A DNA stretch of 21,636 bases from Pelargonium cotyledonis. Taxonomy: Eukaryota; Streptophyta; Magnoliopsida; Geraniales; Geraniaceae. Of the stretch, positions 1-9,054 are shown piece after piece. The stretch lies in the NCBI GenBank assembly GCA_036897625.1, contig JAYMTA010001130.1, forward strand, positions 1 to 21,636, in the 5' to 3' direction. Under the pieces are notes generated by a model, which worked only from the letters and a program-made list of their open reading frames with translations, did not search any database and had not been told where the DNA came from. Within the stretch, counting starts at the first letter, position 1, and every line of letters starts with the position of its first letter. The position numbers and the translations under genes are program-made.

Positions 1-1680
1 AGATCAGCTAAGATGCCAATTTCGATTTTCGTTATTTTATCAAAAATGAATTTTGAGATATGTAAAAGAAGACTACTTTAATTTGTTTTAAGGTAAGGAT
101 ACATATGATATCAGCCACAGTAATGTCTTAACACTAGAGCTGCCAAGGCAGGTATGTGATCCATAACCCAACAATATGGGAAGCCAAATAAATAGTTTTA
201 ATGGATATAAGTTATAAAATATTCTGTTATGTAGTTAAAAAATTTGTAGATATAAATGACATGTATATTTGGAATCATGTGAAGTACGAAGTATAAAGTT
301 GTGTTAGTAAAAAAGAAAGTGACTACAAATGCGTTGTGTGTACGATATCGTAGTGCAACACTCCTTCAACTAAGTGTGTACGCAACAAATGTGATATCAT
401 TTTTGTATACGTTAATTACGTTGGAATTATCCTATCAGATATTTGTTTTTTTAAAAAATGGAAATTAAAAATAGGTTTCACTCGAGACTGATTGGATGAT
501 ACAAATACATATGAGACCAATTTAGAACAAAAATAAATAGTTTAGGTATCAATAATTGGAACGATATCAGTAATTTGAGAATGAAATAGGAACAAAAATC
601 AAATTATGCACCAATTTGAAACAATATGTATAGTAAGTGTACAAAATTAAAACAATATCAATAGTTTGAGTATGGTGTAAGAGACCACTTTGGTGCAGTA
701 CGGTGCCAAAAGCCCTAGGCTAGGGTTAAGAGGTTTAGTCTCTTTTTTGAACACTATTAGTTCTTTGTATATATACTCATTTACGTCATTGCAAGAAGTG
801 ATATGAGCACCTTTCTATATAAAAAAATAATAGAAACAAAAATCAAATTTGGTACCCAAAATTGAACATTAATGTATTAGAGAAAAAAAAGAATCACAAC
901 TATGATTTATTAGTTGAGACTCTAGTCTGAGTCAATAAATAATGGCCACCAAGATGATGTCAGCTCATCAATTAACACTCATATTTGCTAAATAAATTTC
1001 TAGGCGCGGAGCCACCGTCCGGATACATTTAGCTTATAGATTCCTCTAGCTTCATATCATTACCGACTAGACTTAACATCTTGAAAGCTATTTAAATTTA
1101 CAATAAAGAGAGACAAAAATAGCAAACAATACACATGAGTTTTCATCTTAAATCCATCACTCTCAAACATCTCTTCTTGAATCTTGAAACCCATAAAAGA
1201 GTGAAAGAAGATTAATAAAAAAATATAGAGAGAGAGATGCACGTATCTGTATGTATATGTATGTACAAAAACAAGATATAGTATAAAATCTCGAACAAAG
1301 AAACAAAATATAAAGTAATATAAAATTTATATAGGCATGTAAAAATGAAAAAATGGTGCCTTGAAAAGAGTAGAAAGTCGAAAACACACGCACAGATGTG
1401 CTGAAAGAGATTGGAAAACACATTCCCATATGGTACCATTTGTAGCCCATTCCACGGACCAATCGTCTCCTCTTCCCCAATTTCTATACCTCCTTCCTTA
1501 CTCCTCACTACTCACCTTTACTACTATCTCTCTCCTCTCTCTACAATACAACACTACTATTCTAAACTCTAAATACATTTATTTTTCTAAATACCATATT
1601 ATTTTACAACAAAGAGCGAGAAATTTCGGTCAAATAGACGAGGTTAGACGTTTTGCGACTACAAATCGATAAAATGTGTA
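1..1680. other. AT-rich intergenic DNA without a recognisable gene
   Basis: No coding region of a known family was seen on either strand. The open frames here are short and low in complexity. Between about 530 and 700 there are loosely repeated phrases built on 'caatttgaaacaatat' and 'aatagtttgagtat', which resemble decayed repeat DNA of unknown family. At 1325-1333 the minus strand has a TATA-like element (TATATAAAT), followed downstream by a CT-rich tract near 1230, so a minus-strand promoter is possible but unproven. At 1490-1550 the plus strand is pyrimidine-rich. Confidence 0.5.
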
Positions 1681-1689
1681 CGACCCTTA

Positions 1690-2066
1690 TTTATAAAGTG
1701 ACGTCTCCTTGTTCCTCTGGCTGAGATTCAACCTATAACTCTTTGAAAGATATTTTGCAACTAATGCACAAAGAAATGAATCTGGTGGACTCCATGCCCA
1801 CAAATTCGTTAAGATATATATGTATGTTTTATGTTAAATCATGAGGTGACATCTTCTCAACGGTTTGACTAAGAATCAACTCATAACTTTTTGACTGATA
1901 TTTTTCAGTCAAAACACAAAGATAATAAATACAAATTGACGCTTTGTGATCATAAATTTATTACGTTGTGTTAAGTGTTAAATCGTGAGGTGAGATCTCT
2001 ATGACTTGTTTGAGCCAACCTGTTACTCTTTGGCTTATATTTTGACAAATTTTGTGAGACATGAGT
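1690..2066. repeat. Degenerate tandem repeat, unit about 145 bp, about 2.6 copies
   Basis: Three stretches share the same order of words: a 'gtgac/gtgag..atct' start, then 'aac..ataactcttt' or 'gttactcttt', then 'gatatttt' or 'tatatttt', then a 'cacaaag' region. Copy 2 starts at about 1836 (aaatcatgaggtgac) and copy 3 at 1980 (aaatcgtgaggtgag), 144 bp apart. Copy 1 starts near 1690 and is the most diverged; copy 3 is cut short. No coding potential was seen. It may be a decayed minisatellite or part of a mobile element, but no family is recognised. Confidence 0.55.
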
Positions 2067-2198
2067 GATATTTAAGAGAATGTGAGGGTCAAAACACTCG
2101 AGAAGTACCCATGTAGCAGTGGCACCAACTTATATTGTATTTTATCCCATGATCAATATATTGTTTTTTATCCTAATTTCAGTACAAAATTGTGTGTG

Positions 2199-2207
2199 TA
2201 TATAAAA
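2199..2207 (+). promoter_or_regulatory. Candidate TATA box of the WAK-like gene
   Basis: TATATAAAA lies about 225 bp before the ATG at 2433. If transcription starts about 30 bp downstream, the 5' leader would be roughly 200 nt and would include the 46-bp duplication and the CTT tract. It is placed by motif and position only. Confidence 0.45.
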
Positions 2208-2257
2208 TAATACAATACTTGTACATCTGCAGAGGATCATTGAAATAAAGAATTGCA

Positions 2258-2349
2258 GTGATTTTACTTGCACAAACTCCACTAATATAAGCAACCCCAG
2301 CTCGTGATTTTACTTGCACAAACTCCACTAATATAAGCAACCCCAGCTC
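2258..2349 (+). repeat. Perfect 46-bp tandem duplication in the 5' leader of the WAK-like gene
   Basis: Positions 2258-2303 and 2304-2349 are identical, base for base. Each unit starts gtgattttacttgcac and ends gcaaccccagctc. Perfect identity in non-coding DNA points to a recent duplication or an assembly slip. Each copy contains an 'aatataagc' TATA-like word, so a core-promoter or leader element may have been doubled. Confidence 0.95.
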
Positions 2350-2354
2350 TCTTC

Positions 2355-2387
2355 CTTCTTCTTCTTCTTCTTCTTCTTCTTCTTCTT
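2355..2387 (+). repeat. (CTT)11 microsatellite in the 5' leader
   Basis: Eleven uninterrupted CTT units directly follow the 46-bp duplication and end 45 bp before the ATG. CT-rich leaders are common in plant genes and may influence expression; tract length is likely to vary between individuals. Confidence 0.95.
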
Positions 2388-2432
2388 CCTTTGGCTCCAG
2401 ATATTCTCCAGAGAGTCAACCCTTTGACAGGC

Positions 2433-4791
2433 ATGTTAGCTTCCCTCTTACTTTGGTTTAGTCTCTTTAGACTCCATAGCCTTTTACCCACATCCCATTG
2501 TCTCCAAGAAGCTCCACCACAGCTTCCAAACCAGTGCAATGACAAATGTGGAAGCTTCCACACCATTCCATTCCCTTTTCACCTCAACACTTCTTGTGCT
2601 CATCACTCTCTCCTCCCCAACTCCTCTTTCCACCTCTCTTGCTTCAACTCCTCCTCTCTCTTCCTCACTGTGGCCTCTGAGAGCTACCAGGTCCTCCAGT
2701 TCCTCTCAGATGGTGTTCTTGTGGATTTCCCCAACACCTCTTCTTCTTCTTCTTCTTCGTGCCGCCGATACAATGACTTGAACTCTTTTGGGATGCTGTC
2801 ATCATCCCATGATCAATACTATTTCAGCATATCAGCTGACAATGTCATTGGCCTCTATGACTGTGAGGACTCTTCTCTGTGCAAAGCTGATTGTGAGACA
2901 ATTGACTTGCCTTCTTGTGATGGCCATGGCACTGAGTCCCCTGCTTGCTGCTATCCACTCTCTGATCACACTGTGTGGCATCTTGGAGATGGCTTTTCGG
3001 GTTTCTCCAAGTTCGGGTGCAGGGGCTTCTCGTGCTGGAATGTCCCGAGGGGGAGCAATTCCGGGATAAGAGGGGTCAAGCTCGAATGGGCTCTTCCTAG
3101 GAACTCTTCAAAGCTTGTTTGTGCCAAAAATGCACATGTTGTCAATGCTACAACTGTAAAAGATGGGGTCAGGTGCTCTTGTCAGGATGGCTTAGTTGGT
3201 GATGGATTTGCAGATGGCATTGGCTGCTTGAAATGTGAGTACTTTTTGTTCTTTAACTTCTTCACTTTTGGTACCATTTGTTAGGCTTGATCTATGTGGA
3301 ACTAAATGCCAAATGATTCTGGATATATGTGTCAAAACCATAGCTTTTGGATCCCCTTTAATGCTTAACATCTGAGGGAAGTCAAATAAATTTTAAGGGT
3401 GTTCTGTTTGTACATATATCTGCAATAAACAAGACTTCTTTAGTATTGAAAATAAGCGAGCCTGATTCGTTTCATGACTCCTCATGGTGTCAACGAACAG
3501 CCTGCATCAAGGATGGACGGGAAGTGTATGGCAATGACTGTCGCGCCAAAGGGCACAATGACAAGGATGTTGTGATTCTAGCAGGTAGAGTACACTTCTT
3601 GTCTATTAAGAGCAAATCTTGTAAGTTTGATAATTATTTAGACTCTCGGAGACTGTTCTTGTCAGGTAAATTATTTTCCTGTTCTTGTGTTCTTGTTTAT
3701 GCTTGATTGGCATGATTACAAATGCAGGAGTTCTTGCACCAGTTCTGGTGGTGGCCTCATTGATAGCCCTTTTCTGTTTAATGAAACGACCACCTAAGAC
3801 GGGGACATTTGATCCCAACCAGGCTCATTACCACAGCACCATCTCATTCAGGAAAGCCTGCAGGACTCGTTTGTTCACATACTACGAGCTAGAGGAAGCC
3901 ACGAAAGGATTCGAGGAAGGCCAGAAACTAGTACATGGCACAAACAGCACAACTTATGCTGGTGTTCTCGGGGACGGATCACACGTAGCTGTCCAGAAAG
4001 TGCAATGTGACAATGAGAGAGACCTCATCCAGGTCCTCTCTGGAATTGAGGCCTTATCAGCAATCTTACACAGGAACATGGCACGCCTTCTGGGATGCTG
4101 CATAGATTCTGGCTATACTCCTCTGGCGGTCTACGAGTACCCTGCCAATGGTACTCTAGAGGAACATTTGCATCAAAAAAGGGGACAAAATTTAGGCCTT
4201 GATTGGTACAAGAGATTAAAGATTTGTGCAGAAACTGCAAGTGTCCTAGCGTTCTTGCAATGTGAGATATCGCCTCCTATTTTCCACCGCGATCTCAAAT
4301 CTTCGTGCATCTTCCTAGATGAAGAGTTTTCTGTCAAGATTTCAGGGTTTGGGTTGGTGAGCTCTGGCCTTGGAGACACCTGCAGGCCTAATTCAGGGCC
4401 GCGTTTCCAGAAATCTGGAGATGTGTATGATCTTGGATTGGTGATTCTTGAAATGATCACAGGAAGCAAACCAGTGGATGCACCACAAGTGCTGCAAAAA
4501 ATAGGGAGTGGGAAGCTAGAGGAGATAGTGGATCCAGTTCTTTACTACCATGAGCAACCCGGGTTTCGGAGAGAACAGATAGAGATTGTAGCAGACCTGG
4601 CCACAAGGTGCTTGCTGTTTGGTGGGGATGGGAAGCTTGGGATGGTGAATGTGGCAAAAGAGCTGGTGCAGATCACCAAACTGAGCATGGATGGAGGTAG
4701 TAGGAGAGGGCCTGCATTGGAGGAGACGTTTTCAAATTCGAGCCTCCTCCAGATGATATCATTGTCTCCTGACTCTATATATGTGGCTTGA
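2433..4791 (+). CDS. WAK-like receptor protein with degenerate (probably inactive) kinase domain, At2g46850 type
   Basis: Exons are 2433-3234, 3501-3584 and 3728-4791 (donors GTGAGT and GTAGAG); they join in phase to give 649 residues. The first usable ATG is at 2433; an upstream TTG in the same frame is not a plausible plant start. Residues 1-23 are a hydrophobic signal peptide. The outer part is a cysteine-rich GUB/WAK-type galacturonan-binding region (CNDKCGSF..IPFPF near the start; a later CCYPL region), ending in an EGF-like CSCQDGLVGDGF segment. A membrane span follows at about 297-314 (GVLAPVLVVASLIALFCL). The kinase-like domain covers about 345-620 but lacks key residues: the glycine loop is HGTNSTTY, the lysine motif reads VAVQK (382-386), the catalytic loop is HRDLKSSC (482-489, Asn replaced by Cys), and DFG is replaced by GFG (502-504). 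It is therefore a likely pseudokinase at the plasma membrane facing the cell wall. Ligand and partners are unknown. Confidence 0.88.
2738..2758 (+). repeat. In-frame CTT tract coding for serine run
   Basis: A second run of CTT-type units inside exon 1 of the WAK-like gene codes for seven or more consecutive serines after the VDFPNT motif. It is probably a length-variable linker in the extracellular part. Confidence 0.8.
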
Positions 4792-5700
4792 TCAGATACA
4801 TGAACTATTGAAATTATTTGGTGTGCAGGAATTGGAAAGTGCATGTATGGATCAATCTGGTTCAAAAAAGACTTGGCTGTTAGCTACTTCTGTGTAGCTC
4901 TGTATTGTTTGTATACTTGAATTGTATATGATGCAAGACTGTTTCCATTGTTGTATTGCTAAAATCACATATACATTAATACCTAATGTGGGTCATTGGT
5001 GATGCTTCACGAATCTTCGATAAAGTCTATACCCTACAAAACAAGGCTTTTCCCCGACTGGAGCACCTTTGATGCCTAAGTTAGAACTCAGGTTCTCTCT
5101 AGTTTTTAAAATCTTAGCTCCTACCCTTTTCTAGGTGTGTCGTTGGTACCAACAATTGGAATGTATTTAGCGACGGAGCTTAGGCACACCCACCTAACAA
5201 TCTCATTTTCAACTTTCATGGTTACATTACATCTAAAATGCAAAGAATATTGGCCTAATTACATTTTTGCTTTCCAACAACTACTTTTGCTTCACAAATG
5301 TTTTTTTTTCTTCTCATAATGGGGTTTGATTCTATACATTAACTTTTAATTTATTGATGTCATGTCACATAGTATAGGTGAGAGAATTGGATTCTCAAAC
5401 TTTTCCTTACTATTTGACATTAATTTATTTAACTGTTTAAACTTTAAACTCATCAACAATTCAATTTTGGATCATTATCAGATTATTATCACGTTTATAG
5501 AAATAAAAAGAATTCATGCAATCCCAATTTTTTGGCTATTTTCTTGCTGCTACTACTACTTAACATATACTATCCATTGATAAAATCAGTAAGTGAAAAA
5601 AACTTTGACAGTTTAGCAGAAACGTGGAGGCGATAGCTACCTTCTCTCCGCGAAGCAGACTCCAAAAAGTTCTCTAAATTGACCATCTCTCTCTTCTTCT
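4792..5700. other. 3' end of WAK-like gene and intergenic DNA before the pyrophosphatase
   Basis: This stretch probably begins with the 3' untranslated region of the WAK-like gene (T-rich to about 4980). After that it is AT-rich, with only short chance reading frames. Nothing recognisable as a gene or complete mobile element was found. Confidence 0.5.
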
Positions 5701-5703
5701 TCA

Positions 5704-5712
5704 CTATAAATA
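5704..5712 (+). promoter_or_regulatory. Candidate TATA box of the pyrophosphatase gene
   Basis: CTATAAATA is followed about 40 bp later by a pyrimidine-rich leader (ctcctcaaaaccag, then ttttttcttctcc) that ends in a splice donor at 5813. The spacing fits a transcription start near 5740. Confidence 0.65.
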
Positions 5713-5812
5713 CTTTATTCAAATCACCTCCTTACAAGACAAAGTAAGGACCTGTGCCTTTCTCCTCAAAACCAGATTTCTGTTTTTTCTTCTCCATTTT
5801 TTCCTGTTCAAG

Positions 5813-6468
5813 GTATGTACTTTTGCTTCTGTGTCACTCTTCATGTTCCAACACAAAATGAGCTCACTTTTTGAATCAATCCTAGGTCTCTTTATTGTGT
5901 TTGTGCAATCTTTGGTACTGATAAATTAATACCCACCTTTTCAATTTCAATGTGTGAAAATCAGGATCCAAATCAATATATTGGATCTGTTTTTATGATA
6001 TATGATGGGTTAGTCAAAAGCACCCTCCTTTTGCTTTTGGGTTTTTGTTTGTCTCACTGTTTTCATCAAGATTGAGATTGCAGATTCTCAATCTTTTTAA
6101 TCTCTGAGATAAAATGGTTTAGGAGCTCATCAAAAAAAGTTTGTAATTCTGTAACAGAAAGGTGGGGTTTGGATGTTTATTTCAGGAACCAAAATAGTTG
6201 GATCTTGAATCAGTTGGAAATGGAAATCATGTAGTAGTATCTATCAATCTTGGAGTCTATGTTCTTCAGTGATCCCAAACTTGGACTTTTATTTTGTTAT
6301 ACTCTTACAGATAGTCATTCAATAAATATTCTGATATTACTATCAATTTCATTGGATGATATTAATATAAACATTAGTCTTTTTGAACTTGGCATTGGAG
6401 TTCTTGCACCAATCATTACTTGCTGTTTGGGAATTTCGATAATCAATGCAATATATTTTTTGTTGAAG
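5813..6468 (+). other. 5'-leader intron of the pyrophosphatase gene
   Basis: The donor is AAG|GTATGT at 5813, and the best-placed acceptor is TTTTTTGTTGAAG directly before the ATG at 6469, giving an intron of 656 nt. A long first intron in the leader is typical of strongly expressed plant housekeeping genes. At 5981-5989 it carries TTGGATCTG, which fits TTNGATYTG, a motif associated with intron-mediated enhancement. An alternative acceptor, preceded by a good pyrimidine tract, ends at 6310 (ctcttacag). Both choices leave the start codon unchanged. Confidence 0.65.
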
Positions 6469-8025
6469 ATGAGTGAATCTCCAAGCCGTCCAAAATTGAA
6501 CAATAGGATCCTCTCCTCATTATCAAGGAGATCAGTTGCTGCACATCCATGGCACGATCTTGATATCGGTACCTAAACAATAATCTTATTTGAAATTCAT
6601 ATTTCTTGTACATAGTTATGAATAAAAAGCTGATAATGCATGAATTTTTCTTTGCAGGACCTGATGCACCCGGAATTGTCAGTGTGGTATGTACACTGAA
6701 TAACAGTAGCTTTAGCCGTTCAAAAAAAAAAAAATAGTACCTTTAGAGTCAGAAGATGTAATGAGGGATGTGCAAAATGAGGTCTTGACCTCGGCGATTT
6801 AGTTCTGGCATTAGGTGTAGTCCTGCCAAGCACATACCCTAGTTTTCTGGTTTCGAGAAGCACAAAAATAAGAAATATATTGGAAGATCCAGATGTGAAC
6901 CATCCAGCATTTTCTTTTCAAGCAAAGTTTCAGAAACTTGAACTGACAAGGTATATGCATAATGAATGATTTGTCCTGTGACACAGGTGATCGAGATAAC
7001 AAAGGGAAGCAAGGTCAAATATGAACTCGACAAAAAGACAGGAATGATTAAGGTATGAACGAGTTTGTGCATAACATGACCTTTCAAAGGTATGTCCCAG
7101 TCTAAGTATGGGAAAAGCCTCTACTTCACTACTTATATGTTCCTGTTCCTGTCCAGTCCAAGTGACACACTGTTCACATCCACCTGAATGAATGGTGATC
7201 ATTTGTCCAAACCTTGTCGGGAAAATGTTTGTACCATTAGGATCCTTGAGTGTACTTCTAATTCTAGAATTTACACCCTATCGGGTTCTTTGTCAAATAC
7301 CTTTCTTCCTTCTGATATGGCTTTTTTCATTTTAATGCACAGGTTGATCGTGTCTTGTACTCTTCAGTCGTTTATCCTCATAACTATGGTTTCATCCCCC
7401 GCACACTGTGTGAAGACAACGATCCAATGGATGTTTTAGTTCTGATGCAGGTGATTTACTCCTATTGATAGAAATACTCCCTTTTCCTTTCATAGCTTGC
7501 ATTGGCTCCAAATGTATTATGTTCTTTGATACATTTTTCAGGAGCCAGCCATTCCTGGTTGCTATCTGCGAGCCAGATGCATCGGGCTCATGCCCATGAT
7601 TGACCAGGGAGAGAAAGATGATAAGATCATTGCAGTTTGTGCTGATGATCCCGAGTACAAGCACTACACTGATATCAGTCAGCTAGCCCCTCATCGCCTG
7701 TCTGAGATCCGTCGCTTCTTTGAAGACTGTATCCTTTTACTATTATTTCCTTAATTTGTTTCCAACTCTTGAGGTTTATGTCTGGATTCTTAACACTATT
7801 TCCCAGACAAGAAGAATGAAAACAAGGAGGTTGCAGTCAATGACTTTTTACCTTCAGACAAAGCTCTGAGTGCTGTTCAGTATTCAATGTAAGTTTATGT
7901 TTCTGAATCAAAATACGCCAGCAGTTACACGTATATTTTCTACCCAAACTGAGGCTCATAATTTGTGTTTTACTGGTTACAGGGATCTTTATGCAGAGTA
8001 CATACTCCAGACTCTGAATAAATAA
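6469..8025 (+). CDS. PPA1: Soluble inorganic pyrophosphatase (family I, cytosolic plant type)
   Basis: Seven coding exons: 6469-6568, 6658-6686, 6987-7052, 7343-7450, 7542-7728, 7807-7888 and 7983-8025. All phases agree and give 204 residues. The enzyme splits diphosphate to two phosphates using Mg2+, which pulls forward biosynthetic reactions that release diphosphate. The family signature DNDPMDV is at residues 90-96, with its metal-binding aspartates at 90, 92 and 95. Other landmarks are [14 protein letters not shown] near the N terminus, the substrate-site [27 protein letters not shown], and [19 protein letters not shown]. No transit peptide is visible, so the cytosol is expected; the plastid form is longer. 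The gene converges tail-to-tail on DCL1, the same arrangement as At1g01050 and At1g01040 in Arabidopsis. The symbol follows that positional and sequence match; the exact paralogue among PPa1-PPa4 is less certain. Confidence 0.93.
7729..7806 (+). other. U12-type (minor spliceosome) intron in the pyrophosphatase gene
   Basis: The 78-nt intron starts GTATCCTTTT, an exact match to the U12 donor consensus RTATCCTTT. It has a branch-site word ATTCTTAAC (consensus TTCCTTAAC) that ends 12 nt before the CAG acceptor, in the short distance range used by U12 introns. It splits the tyrosine codon of FFEDYKKNENK after its first base. The gene's other introns have ordinary GT..AG ends. Confidence 0.85.
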
Positions 8026-9054
8026 GTACAATCTACAATCCAGTGACTTTAATAAGTCGTTTTACCAACGATTACTGTTATTCGGATAGCTATTGATGTT
8101 GCTTTTAAGATTCGAAAGTCCAAGAAATGGACTATAAACATGTATAAACTAAATTCTCTACTGGAATTTGGTATAGTTATATATAACAATATCTATGAAG
8201 TAGCTAATGTATGAATTTGTAATACGAACTAAAGCTCCACACCTTTACAAAGCAATAAATTTCCAGATTTACCTATACCTGTTCCTTTTTCTTTCAATAA
8301 AGGCATGTAATTGTAAGGTGGTGAATCACTACTGCACTTGAGAAGAGTGGTTTCAAGTTTAAACAAATTTTGTTCTGAATTGAACAAAATCCAGAGATCC
8401 ATAGGTTATGGTGAAGCAAGATGGGGAAAATGAAGAGTTTTGGGGACTTTGAGCAAAAGTAAATGGGCATTTCCTGTCAAAGTTCAACTATCTGCTTGAA
8501 CTTTTAGTATACTTGGTTCTTCACAAGGTATTAGAGCATCAGTGACTAAAGGTCCCGACCTGTGCATGGGTCACGCGCAAAGCAAAAATGCCCTTGCACA
8601 TGACTTTTAATTGAGTTGGTTCTTTACAATTTCTTCCTGCAAACAATGTAAATGCTATGTTGGTATATGCTATGCCAGCAACAGAGGATATTCATTTAAG
8701 TCTTCAAAAGCAGCATTTACTATTAAAACATTTGCAGAAAACTGAGACAATGAAGGTTTGGCAGAACCAATCAAAATTGCAGTTGCAGAGATATAAAGTT
8801 GAGGGTCAAATGAAGAATGGCATTATTGTGTATCTATTTTTCAATTTATCAACTATTGGAATACAATTGGTTTATATCAGTCAATAGCAATAGAGAGATT
8901 CTTTTGATGCAACATAGGGTCGCATAATGCTACAAATGGCTTGCCTGGCGCCTGGCGGCATCTGATACCAATGACAGACACAATATTGTGATTGCAGAAG
9001 ATGGCATTCACTTGCCCCAAATGAGACATGTTATGTGCTTTTCTTCATGCGGAG
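8026..9054. other. Convergent 3' untranslated and intergenic DNA between pyrophosphatase and DCL1
   Basis: About 1 kb separates the two stop codons. The left part is the 3' untranslated region of the pyrophosphatase, with AATAAA signals at 8254-8259 and 8296-8301. The right part, up to 9054, should hold the 3' untranslated region of DCL1 on the minus strand. The open frame at 8657-8887 resembles no family I know and is not called as a gene. Confidence 0.55.
8254..8301 (+). terminator. Two polyadenylation signals of the pyrophosphatase gene
   Basis: AATAAA occurs at 8254-8259 and again at 8296-8301, 230-275 nt after the stop codon, a usual plant 3' untranslated length. Cleavage would be expected shortly after either one. 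Confidence 0.55.

Noticed and set aside
2391-2432. TTG-initiated extension of the WAK-like protein
   Set aside because: Plant genes rarely start at TTG, and the ATG at 2433 directly precedes a good signal peptide.
2144-2818. The word atcccatgatcaata found near 2144 and near 2804
   Set aside because: Similarity does not extend beyond the 15 bases, so chance is a sufficient explanation.
8527-8545. Possible LTR-element primer-binding site (ggtattagagc)
   Set aside because: It only loosely resembles the usual tRNA-Met-type site, and no terminal repeats or element genes were seen around it.
8657-8887. 76-codon open frame between the pyrophosphatase and DCL1
   Set aside because: It has no recognisable family, no promoter or splice context, and lies in convergent untranslated or intergenic DNA.
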